DNA of 64,000 bases from Cytophagaceae bacterium. Its GTDB lineage: Bacteria; Bacteroidota; Bacteroidia; Cytophagales; Flexibacteraceae. The notes under the pieces were generated by a model, which had not been told where the DNA came from, did no database searches, and worked only from the letters and a program-made list of their open reading frames with translations. A program made the position numbers and the translations under genes. Of the stretch, positions 1 to 8,700 are shown piece by piece. Every line of letters begins with the position of its first letter. Within the stretch, counting starts at the first letter, position 1. The stretch spans positions 62,001 through 126,000 of the forward strand of contig JAIXYP010000060.1 in the NCBI GenBank assembly GCA_027490155.1, given 5' to 3'.

Positions 1-825
1 CAAGGTCTTTAAGGGCTTATGCGGTGGTTTGACCAAGGTATCCATATCTGCAGCCATTGCGTGGCTAACCGCCACTACGGCCTCCGCCTCAGTCAATACA
101 CCTTGCTCTAGTGTCTCGTGTTTGCGCCGAGCAAACCCGCTAAGCTTCAACTCTTGATAAAACCCGATTTGCGTCCATGGGTCACGGAAATCAGCTAGCC
201 AAGGCAAATTTACACCTTGCTTTTTGAGCAGCCGTTTCAGCTTCAAGGCAATGACGTGCATACTATGTGGTGGACCTGTACTCACGATAGCCTCTACTGG
301 CTGCTCCTTCAGGTAATTGGCCAGATATGCCACCGAAGGATTGATGAAGAACATCCTAGTATCGGGCACGAAGAGGTTAGACCGCACCCAGATGGCTAAT
401 CTTGACTTCCAGCTAGACTGTTGTCCCTTACCAACATACAAGGGGTTAACATTTGCAGTGGCCTTCTGGCCTTTGCCCATAAACTTATTGTAGAGGTCAA
501 AAGGCTCCCAAATTGGTTCTCTGATGACTTCAATACCTTCTGGAATTTCGGCCAAGAGGGCATCATCACGGAGCTCAAACTGGCTGTTGGAAACGGTATA
601 AACCACTGGCTCGTATCCATAAGCCCGCAAATACTTCACTGTCTTTAGCCATCGCTGAACCCCACTACCTGCTGAAGGTGGCCAATAATAGGTTATTACC
701 AGAACCCGACGACGAGCGTTGCCATTGTCAGCCTCAGACAAAGCAGATTGAGAAATGGCGTTGCGAGAATCTGATGTGGTAGGGTTGTCCAAAGGTCTGG
801 CGAAGAAACAAATATGAGGGGTCAA
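1..825 (-). CDS. Glycosyltransferase family 4-like protein, N-terminal part (runs off the left edge)
   Basis: The minus strand is open from position 1 to a TAA at 841-843. The translation has the N-terminal signature of Bacteroidota GT4 enzymes, VLVITYYWPPSAGSGVQRW at about 660-710, where the glycine-rich turn meets the acceptor site. Further on come an aromatic-rich segment (REPIWEPFDLYNKF) and a VEAIVSTGPPHSMHVIA strand typical of the first Rossmann domain. Such enzymes transfer sugars in surface polysaccharide synthesis at the cytoplasmic membrane. The C-terminal donor-binding domain lies outside the window. No ATG occurs in frame upstream of the signature, so the start must be a non-ATG codon. 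TTG at 823-825 is the first candidate and TTG at 739-741 would also keep the fold. The family is fairly certain, the start is not. Confidence 0.78.
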   Translation of the reverse strand, partial: MTPHICFFARPLDNPTTSDSRNAISQSALSEADNGNARRRVLVITYYWPPSAGSGVQRWLKTVKYLRAYGYEPVVYTVSNSQFELRDDALLAEIPEGIEVIREPIWEPFDLYNKFMGKGQKATANVNPLYVGKGQQSSWKSRLAIWVRSNLFVPDTRMFFINPSVAYLANYLKEQPVEAIVSTGPPHSMHVIALKLKRLLKKQGVNLPWLADFRDPWTQIGFYQELKLSGFARRKHETLEQGVLTEAEAVVAVSHAMAADMDTLVKPPHKPLKTL

Positions 826-980
826 ATTTACGACATGTGGTTAATTTTTGACGTTCATATACCCCATTGACCCTGACAGAAAAATCGTTACAGACCCATC
901 AAGGCCCCTTATCAGGCCGCTAACCAGTCCTTGGCAGCATCCAATGGCTTTTTGTGGACATCAACAGTGCCTAGCATAGG

Positions 981-1011
981 TTTGGTAACTTAACGGTTTG
1001 TTCTTAATTTG
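981..1011 (+). promoter_or_regulatory. Possible Bacteroidota promoter for the amidotransferase gene
   Basis: TTTG at 981-984 is followed by exactly 19 bases and then TTAATTTG at 1004-1011. This matches the Bacteroidota -33/-7 pattern (TTTG, about 19 bases, TAnnTTTG) with one mismatch in the -7 box. Transcription would begin near 1016 and leave a leader of about 118 bases to the ATG at 1135. The rest of the divergent spacer (826-1134) shows nothing else I can name. Confidence 0.35.
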
Positions 1012-1134
1012 GTTATCTAAATGGTGCCAAAGGTCAGACGCCTGTTCTATCATGGATGTGCGGGCCAAGGGCTTAACCAAAGCCAGATAGTTCAACCAGA
1101 GATCCTATCCACTTCAAACCCAACCCCTCAAGAC

Positions 1135-1950
1135 ATGACATCAGGTAAGCGCGTTGCCATCCTCGACATGAACGACAATGCGGTCAACCAAGGCATTCGC
1201 TGCCTCCGCGACCTAGTCACCAAAGCTGGCCTCGAGCCTGTTGTTTATGAGGCTCGCTACAAAAACGAATACCCTGAGCTAGAGGATTTTGACATTATCA
1301 TCAGCAGTGGTGGCCCTGGTGACCCAACAATTTGCCTTGACACAGCTTGGGGACGCAATTTTGGCAACTTGTTGGATGGGATTTACACCCACAACCTGAA
1401 TCCGAGTAACCAACGTAAGTATGCGTTCATGATCTGCCATTCCTTCCAGATGTTGGTTCTACACTGGGATTTGGCAACAGTCAATAAACGCAATAGTACC
1501 AGTTTTGGCATTTTGCCAGTACATAAAGTGGAGGAAGCCCTACATGATGATCTAATGTTCGAAGGTTTGGCCGATCCGTTCTACATCGTGGACAGCCGGG
1601 ACTACCAAATCGTCCAGCCCAACCAAACCCAAATGATCGAAAAAGGCTGCGAAGTTATATGCCTCGAGAAAATCAGAGATCATGTACCGTACGAGCGCGC
1701 TGTGATGGCGATCCGCTTTAGTCCTGAGATCGTTGGTACACAGTTTCACCCAGAGGCTGATGTCGAGAGTATGAAGTTTTACCTCTACAGCCCAGCCAAG
1801 ATGGAGTATGTTAAAGAGCGCTACGGCGAGAATAAATACGCTGACATGGTCAGACTAATCGATGAGGATTGGGCAGTGCAGGCAACTAATGCCCAGATTA
1901 TCCCCTCGTTTCTGGAAGCAGCCTGTTTTGGTGGCCTAGTCACCAGCTAA
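1135..1950 (+). CDS. Class I glutamine amidotransferase-like protein
   Basis: A 271-residue protein with the GATase class I fold. It has an N-terminal strand (RVAILDMN), an oxyanion-loop region (SSGGPGDP), a nucleophile strand MICHSFQML with Cys101, and a C-terminal GTQFHPEAD with His205 and Glu207. The triad is therefore intact, and ammonia release from glutamine is plausible. The nucleophile elbow is ICHSFQ instead of the usual GxCxGxQ. It resembles the stand-alone amidotransferase domain of GMP synthase, but no synthetase domain follows, so the ammonia acceptor is unknown. I start at ATG 1135 because the frame upstream (ATG 1021) encodes an extension with no domain character, while family members begin just before the first beta strand. 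No operon partner is visible. Confidence 0.75.
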   Translation: MTSGKRVAILDMNDNAVNQGIRCLRDLVTKAGLEPVVYEARYKNEYPELEDFDIIISSGGPGDPTICLDTAWGRNFGNLLDGIYTHNLNPSNQRKYAFMICHSFQMLVLHWDLATVNKRNSTSFGILPVHKVEEALHDDLMFEGLADPFYIVDSRDYQIVQPNQTQMIEKGCEVICLEKIRDHVPYERAVMAIRFSPEIVGTQFHPEADVESMKFYLYSPAKMEYVKERYGENKYADMVRLIDEDWAVQATNAQIIPSFLEAACFGGLVTS

Positions 1951-2306
1951 TACTCAAGCAAATCGCTTATTGATAGACTTAGTCTTTTGAAGGGACTCGT
2001 ATCGGTCACCATGCCTATCAACCTTGTGTATAAGTTACCTTAGACCACAAATATTAGACTTTTTTATTCCACCAAGGGCATTCTAGTTCCTAGGGATATT
2101 GAAGTACTTGTCTCTAGTCTAAGATAATCACAATCCCATCAGGACCAATCGGTACAAAAAGTGGGCAAACCAATAGGTATCATCTTATAAAGTGGAGAGA
2201 TAGTGTTAATTTACGGTGTTGCTAACGTCGAAAAGCATGCAAAACTCCGTAGAGTATCTTGCAGCTTGAGGCCAACACCTACCACTAACATACACTCGGA
2301 TTAGCT
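1951..2306. other. Intergenic region, no recognised element
   Basis: These 356 bases separate the amidotransferase from the histidine kinase. I see no terminator hairpin, no tRNA-like fold and no small frame with a recognisable product. It presumably holds the promoter of the histidine kinase, but no TAnnTTTG box stands out. Confidence 0.5.
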
Positions 2307-4499
2307 TTGGTTACTAGACCATACATCGGACCATTGCCTACAAGGCTGACAAAACCGTCGTTTGCTAGTATATGCCTACTGTTTGTTGGGGCTTTGATGT
2401 CTTTTATTTTGCCCCTTAGACAGGCAAGTGCTATGCCACCCCACCAATTGGTCCTGGTGGATACCACCGAAAACTCTGGAACTAGCGCCCAACTTGAGAT
2501 CCAACTCAAGAACCCCCAACTGCCTGATACCAGCCAATTGAGGCTTAGCCTTGAGCTAGGGCGTATTTATAACAATGAGCAAGATGATCGTGCACCCCTG
2601 GTCTTGGGTCGAGCTATCAAACTTGCCAAATCCTTGGGTAAGATAAACGAGCTCTCTGTCGCCATCGGAGAAATGGGACGATATTACCTCACTAGGGCTG
2701 AGAACGATAAGGCCACCCAATACTTTAACGAGCTGCTTGATCTTGGAAAACAGAATAACAATCTCCAATCTCTGGCCATAGCCTATAAGGGCCTAGGTGT
2801 ACTTAATTTCAATCTCGGCATCTATGAGGTTGCCATTAAACAGATGGAGCAGGCACTGGATGCCTACACTAAGCTAGATGACATCGAGAACATGGCCAAG
2901 TGCAACCTCAACCTTGGCATCTTCTTTAGTGTGAACGGCAAGTTGGCTAACATCATTAACTATTACCGCAGAGCCGAGGCTTTATTCCGAAAGGCAAAGT
3001 CGGATTTTGGCATTGCTAAAGCGCACCACAGCCTTGCTTCTGCCTACTACAACCTTAAGGACTACAAGTCCACGCTGCACTTTGCCAACCTCAGTATCGG
3101 AACGTATACTAAGATCGGTAACGAGGTCGAAGCCAATGGGCAGCTAGGCCTTAAAGCCTTGGCTTTGGCACATTTAGGCCAAGACAAAGAGGCACTCAAA
3201 ATCGTCAATCAAGGCCTGACCGTGGTCGATCGGTTTCAGGATCCCTTACTCAAATCGGAGTTACTAGCATCGGCAGCTGAGGTTGCACAACTATCTCACG
3301 AAACAAACCTGCAGCTTAGCTATGCAGTTCAACTAGGCCAAATTGCGACCCTGTTGGACAACAAACGGTTGATGGCTAATGCCCTCCGGTTTGAGGCTGA
3401 TGCCTTAGCAAAACAAGGAAACTACCAGGAGAGTTACCAAAAGCTAGATTCCGAACGTCTAATTTCCGACTCGCTGAATGATGCCAATTTCCAAGAACGA
3501 CTAAGGGCCCTAGAAACCCACTATCAGCTGAAACAAAAAGATAGTCAGATAGAGGATCTGGAAATTACGGCCAAGGAACAAGAGTCAATCCTGACCTTTC
3601 AGGATAATCAACTTTTATTATCGCGTTTGCTTATCGGCGGGATGATCTTGTTGATAGGCATTGCGTTTTGGTTCTACCTTCAGGATAAAAAGACCCGCAA
3701 ACGACTAGAGCAGCACGAGGCCGAACTACTAGCACGAAATGAGCAACTTAACAACCTAAACAAAAGTAAAAACAAACTTTTCAGGATTATGGCCCATGAT
3801 CTCCGTGGCCCTATTGGCAGCCTAATGCACCTGCCAACGATTTATGACAACTTGTTTCTAGCAAAAGATCTTACCAGTATCAATGAAATGAACCAAGTGG
3901 TCTTCAAGACCATGAAACAGCTTCACCAGCTGATGGATAGTCTGTTGACTTGGGCCACAGCCGAAAGTGGCCAGATCACGATAACCCCTGAGCGATTAAG
4001 AGTCCTAGACCTGTTCACTGCTGTCCAGAACCTATTTGCCGAAAACCTGGTCCTTAAAAATCTAACACTCACTATAACCCTACCTGAACAAGCCGAAATT
4101 TGGGCAGATAACAACTCAGTCTATACAGTACTGCGCAACTTGATGAGTAACGCCATCAAGTTTAGCCACCCTGGAAGCGATATCCAGCTTGTAGCTAAGC
4201 GTGATGGTGACTGGATGCAGCTATCCGTACTAGACACCGGCAAGGGCATGCCTGCTGACCTATTGGAGAAGTTATTCCTGGTTGGGGAAACCAAAAAATC
4301 ACTAGGCACCCAAGGCGAAAAAGGTACTGGTTTAGGCATGTTGATCGTCAAGGAAATGGTTAGTCTCAATAAAGGACAACTGCTAGTGCAATCCGAGTTT
4401 GGAAAGGGTACAGACATTGCCTTCTGGGTACCGCTCAAAAATCAAGAAGAATACAGCACAGCACGACCGTCCGTTTCCACCAAATTTGGACTGATTTAA
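2307..4499 (+). CDS. TPR-containing membrane sensor histidine kinase
   Basis: A 730-residue protein. An N-terminal hydrophobic signal (about residues 20-38, ending RQASA) sends residues 40-440 to the periplasm. That part is a series of helical TPR units (for example LAIAYKGLGVLNFNLGIYEVAIKQ). A transmembrane helix at about 440-460 and a short coiled coil lead to the HisKA domain with phospho-acceptor His497 in MAHDLRGPIGSL. The HATPase domain follows with N box NLMSNAIKFS, G1 LDTGKGMP and G2 GEKGTGLGM. Such kinases autophosphorylate and pass phosphate to a response regulator; none is encoded here, so it is an orphan. No ATG precedes the signal sequence: the start is probably TTG 2307 or TTG 2334. 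The first ATG (2397) would cut the signal peptide. Confidence 0.85.
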   Translation: MVTRPYIGPLPTRLTKPSFASICLLFVGALMSFILPLRQASAMPPHQLVLVDTTENSGTSAQLEIQLKNPQLPDTSQLRLSLELGRIYNNEQDDRAPLVLGRAIKLAKSLGKINELSVAIGEMGRYYLTRAENDKATQYFNELLDLGKQNNNLQSLAIAYKGLGVLNFNLGIYEVAIKQMEQALDAYTKLDDIENMAKCNLNLGIFFSVNGKLANIINYYRRAEALFRKAKSDFGIAKAHHSLASAYYNLKDYKSTLHFANLSIGTYTKIGNEVEANGQLGLKALALAHLGQDKEALKIVNQGLTVVDRFQDPLLKSELLASAAEVAQLSHETNLQLSYAVQLGQIATLLDNKRLMANALRFEADALAKQGNYQESYQKLDSERLISDSLNDANFQERLRALETHYQLKQKDSQIEDLEITAKEQESILTFQDNQLLLSRLLIGGMILLIGIAFWFYLQDKKTRKRLEQHEAELLARNEQLNNLNKSKNKLFRIMAHDLRGPIGSLMHLPTIYDNLFLAKDLTSINEMNQVVFKTMKQLHQLMDSLLTWATAESGQITITPERLRVLDLFTAVQNLFAENLVLKNLTLTITLPEQAEIWADNNSVYTVLRNLMSNAIKFSHPGSDIQLVAKRDGDWMQLSVLDTGKGMPADLLEKLFLVGETKKSLGTQGEKGTGLGMLIVKEMVSLNKGQLLVQSEFGKGTDIAFWVPLKNQEEYSTARPSVSTKFGLI

Positions 4500-4716
4500 G
4501 TTTGGCTACAGCAGGAACCCTCGAACTTGGTTGGTGAAACCTTCCAAGTATGCCTCTTTTGGGGTCGTTAACATAAAAAGAATAGACCCTAAAGGCAAAA
4601 ATCATAATATTTGTACATCGAGATCGGGATTCTCCATAGTCAGGCCCCTATTATCGTACCATCACGTTGCTGATCAGCCCGCAACACATTAGACATAGGA
4701 AAGCGCAAGATCAGGT

Positions 4717-5523
4717 ATGGGTCTGTATAAAAATCTGACAATCGTCATGTGGGCGGCCCTTATTACAATTGGGCTTTATGCTTGCTGGCCTACTAGGCTG
4801 CCACCATTGTTTGGGCTGGAAATCAAAAAGTGGGTATTTAGATCAACTGATGGCCAAGCCAACCAGACAGGAACACATAAACGACAACATCTTAAGAGGT
4901 CTGACGGTCAGACCAACGACACATCAAGATCCGTTGACAGCACTTCCCAAACAATCCTATTAACTGGGGATAGTATGAGCGAGTGTTTGCTACATGGCAT
5001 ACGCAAATATGCAAAATCCAGTGGCCATCGGCTGAGGTTCATGCCTTGGTATGGCTCAAACCTAAAATGGTGGGCCCAGAGTGATACACTTGACAAGGCG
5101 ATCAAACGCCACAAACCTAACTTAATCATCTTGACACTAGGTGGCAATGAGCTACAGATCAAAAACATTTGGGATCGTGAGCCCTTCCTCCAAACCATCC
5201 TCAAAAAGATGGACGGTACCAAATACCTCTACATCAGTACGCCTAACTGGCGCAAGGATTATGGCCTGACCGAAATGGTAGCTGCTAACGTACCCGAAGG
5301 ACAATTCTATAACTCAACCACATTGAAGCTCGCTAGGCGTAAAGATGGAGCCCACCCTACCCTAGCTGCAAGCTATGTTTGGGCTGATAGTGTTGCCAGT
5401 TGGATCATGAACCAAAGTAGATACCCCATCCTGATGACAAAAAGGCCTAATACACATTTAAAATCTAGGAAGAAAACAAAGAAACCAACAGAGATAATCA
5501 CGCCAAGATCTAAACAAGGATAG
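4717..5523 (+). CDS. SGNH/GDSL-type hydrolase, membrane-anchored or secreted
   Basis: A 268-residue protein starting at ATG 4717. Residues 5-23 form a hydrophobic signal or anchor ending in IGLYAC. The cysteine could be a lipobox cysteine, though Tyr at -2 is unusual. After a polar, low-complexity stretch (40-78) the SGNH blocks appear in order: block I LLTGDSMSE with Ser86, block II Gly113 in WYGSNL, block III LTLGGNEL with Asn144, and block V Asp210-x2-His213 in KDGAHPT. This is a complete Ser-Gly-Asn-His set, so it is probably an active esterase or lipase-like hydrolase facing the periplasm. The substrate is not evident; such domains often act on acylated glycans or peptidoglycan. It stands alone, 217 bases after the kinase gene. 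Confidence 0.72.
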   Translation: MGLYKNLTIVMWAALITIGLYACWPTRLPPLFGLEIKKWVFRSTDGQANQTGTHKRQHLKRSDGQTNDTSRSVDSTSQTILLTGDSMSECLLHGIRKYAKSSGHRLRFMPWYGSNLKWWAQSDTLDKAIKRHKPNLIILTLGGNELQIKNIWDREPFLQTILKKMDGTKYLYISTPNWRKDYGLTEMVAANVPEGQFYNSTTLKLARRKDGAHPTLAASYVWADSVASWIMNQSRYPILMTKRPNTHLKSRKKTKKPTEIITPRSKQG

Positions 5524-5690
5524 TGACCAATTGGCTTTTTCGACTATACTTTTGTTTCAGGTTGATATTCCGAACTGATTACTAAGTGTCTACTATGCTA
5601 TTCGGCCATGTAATTGTCTAGAATAGTACAGGTCCTTTGCGCGGTTTAGACCAACAGATCCAGTGCATTTCAGTGCAATAGACATAAAAA

Positions 5691-5718
5691 AACAGCCTCA
5701 GAAAACACTGAGGCTGTT
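5691..5718 (-). terminator. Rho-independent terminator of the type A adhesin gene
   Basis: An 11-bp perfect stem (AACAGCCTCAG with CTGAGGCTGTT) closes a 6-base loop. On the minus strand it is followed by seven T residues (complement of A5684-5690). It lies 30 bases beyond the stop of the adhesin gene. Confidence 0.9.
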
Positions 5719-5748
5719 TAGTTCTACCAAACCAATTTAATGTACGTG

Positions 5749-8700
5749 TTACAGGAAAACAATCTTAACACTGCCGACATGGCCAGCATGTGTATACCGA
5801 ACGGTATAGACACCGGCACTAAGTCCAGTTGGCATTGATTGTTGATACTCAGCACCTGTGGCAGGGCTAACGGTAGTTGACACAACTTTGCCAGCAGCGT
5901 CCAGGATAGTAACCGCAACCGGCAGACCAGCAGTGGTGTTGCTAAAGTACAACATAGCTGCCTGACCCACACCAGTAGGATTAGGATAGGCATTAAGTCC
6001 AACTTTGGTAGCTAGGTTACCCGCCAAAGCAGTAACCTGACCAGATGACACAACAATGGCGTAATTGTTCAAGACACCTGCAGCAGTGCTAGTGATTGAT
6101 ACAGACTGACCATCAACTAGCTGATAAAGCTGACCTGTGTTGCGGTTCAGCAAATAGAGGTTGAAACTATGAGGCTGACTAACAAGGCCATCAACCGCAA
6201 TCTGATAGGTACCTGCACCTACGACATATATCCTAAGATCTAGTGTGTCTGATGCAAGTAACGGCTGGATAGAGGTGCTTAGCAAACTACCACCATGTAG
6301 CTTAACAGCAATGCTGTTGAGGCTTCCTTGTAGTTTGCGCGCATCATACATTGGGTCAAAACCAGCGGTCGTATTTGGGTCAAAGCCGATTATGGCCTCG
6401 TCTGCTTGCTGGCCGTTATTGCTCAGGGTCAGCCTGACCGGCTGAATAGTCGCAGCCTCGCGGAATAAATTAGCAGTGCCAGAAACCTTAACATTTTCAG
6501 CTGAAGTAAGGCTTGGGCTACCAGCATTGGCCTTAACAAAAAACGCCTGCCCCATCGGGATAACACCTGTGAAGGTATTTGGGCTACCGATGTTGGTGTT
6601 ATAGTTATAGGTCATGTAGGAGTTTGAAGCAGCATTCCAGACATAGACCGTAGCGTCAATGTTGCTTGTTGAGCGGTCGTTCCAACCAACAAGTGCATCC
6701 CAGTTGATAGCACTAGGATATGGGTTGCCGACTAGGTTCCAACCACCGCCATCAAAACCACTAGGGCTGAACGTAGGGCTGTAGTCGTAGGCCTCCGAGC
6801 CACCGGTATTGGTACCATCTGCGCCATTGCCGATGATGGGTGCACCAGTGGTTGTTAAGGTGCGGGTACCACTAAAGGTAACACCTAGGAATACCCTAAC
6901 ACCTTTACCAGCGACGCTGTTGGTTACGTTGGTTGCTGCTGACCAGCCATTGTTAGCCAAAACAGACTCGTTATGGAAGTAGGCATTTGGGTTGCCAGTT
7001 CGACCAGCGCCAGTAAAACCAAAATAGATATCATTATCCCAAGAGCTGAGTAATGAATTGCGTGTCGGGTTCGAGAGAAAGTACCAACCGTATGTGCTAG
7101 GCACTTTGCGCTCGATGGTCATGTTGCCTGTCCAAGTAGCGTTAGAGCCAACTGCATTAAGTCTTGCGGTGCTATTTGTAGTTGAGACCAAGATAACAGA
7201 GCCATTATTGGTCGTGTTGCTGTTGGCCCCGAGTGTCAGAGTATTGACAATTGAGATGTTTGAACTTGGTGCAAACGTGACAGCAGCACTGCTATTGGAA
7301 TTGGTAAGGCTATATACTATACCTGAACCTGAAATAGTCTGGGCTGTCGTGCCAGCTAGAGATATCAATCGGTCGTTGTGGACAAACCGATTGGAAGGCT
7401 CAAAGTTGCCAGTTAGCGTAATACCTGTATTCAGGGTCACCATCCCACCCACTCCATCAATCTTTAGGCTGGCCAAAGATAATGGGGCTGATGGACTGCT
7501 GATTGTCTGTGCGCTCGATCCTTTCATCAAGAGTTGTCCAGAAGTAAAGGTAAGGCCTTGGTTATGCGTAAAATTGCCGCCAACCGAAAGAATTGTGCCA
7601 GTAATGGTCACACCAGCACTGTTATTAATAGTTAGGTTAGGGACCTGGACTGTAAAGGCACCACTAACAGATTGTGTTGCCGTCCCGTTGAGATTAAGGG
7701 TACCCAAACCTGAACTGCTTACATCACCAAGGACAGTAATATTGCGCTTGATGTCAATGACAGGTGAGTTAGCTAGGGTATAAGATCCAGAAACGAACCT
7801 TAAGTTCTGAAGGGTTAAGTTGCTAGTGATATTGACCGTAGCAGGTGCCGTTTTTGCAAACTCGATCACGCTGTTAGTATGGGTGCCAGAGATGGTCAAG
7901 GTAGCGTTGCTGGTACCATTAAGGACAATTTTGCTTGCACCCCCAATAGTGTTCTGGAGGGTACCCGTAGCGCCAACTGTGAGGTTACCACTCACGAAGA
8001 AGTTGATGGTATTGCCACCAGACCTAGCAGACAAATCTACCAAACCATTGATGATAAAGTTGCCGTTGACGGTGATATCACTCGTGTTGCCCGTCACCAA
8101 GTTGAAGGACGAGTACCTACCGTTAGGGCCAACTGTGATGTTGCCATTGATCACGGCTGTACTTGTGCCACCAGCACTCATCGTGAACAGCATGCCGTTT
8201 GTGTTATTGATGGTGAGGCCAGCCATTGTTGGGGTTCCGGATCCGAAACCAAAGTCAATGGTCTGGCCAGCGTTATTGACCAAGAACAAGCCATAGTTTT
8301 GGTTCATGTTACTTGGTGCGGTTGAGGTTACTCCGCTAAGCTCAATGGTAGAAGAAGCATTCCAGTTGGCTGATGGAATTGCACCACCATTGCGGTTGTG
8401 TACATAGCTTGATCCTATAGAGAAGTTCAGGCTACCATTATTAGCAACTGCGCCTGTGCCGGAAACAGTTAATGGACAAAGTACGGTAACCGTGGTTCCT
8501 GAACTTACAGTCATAGTACCAGCAGAAACTGTAATGGCTTCGGATGTACCAGCTGAAGTGAGTGTAAATGCACCTGACACCTGCAGGTTGGTACCACCAC
8601 TGATGGTTAGGCTGCCTGTCATGGTACGATTGGCGGTCAGTGCCCAGCTCGATGTGCTTCCTGATGTGCTGAGCACAAGGTTATTGTAAGCCAAGTCGCC

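Noticed and set aside
7058-8689. Several open frames of 77-241 codons on the plus strand across the type A adhesin
   Set aside because: They lie opposite a 2203-residue repeat protein rich in Ser, Thr, Asn and Gly. The translations are Val/Pro/Leu-rich with no domain character, as expected from the antisense of such repeats.
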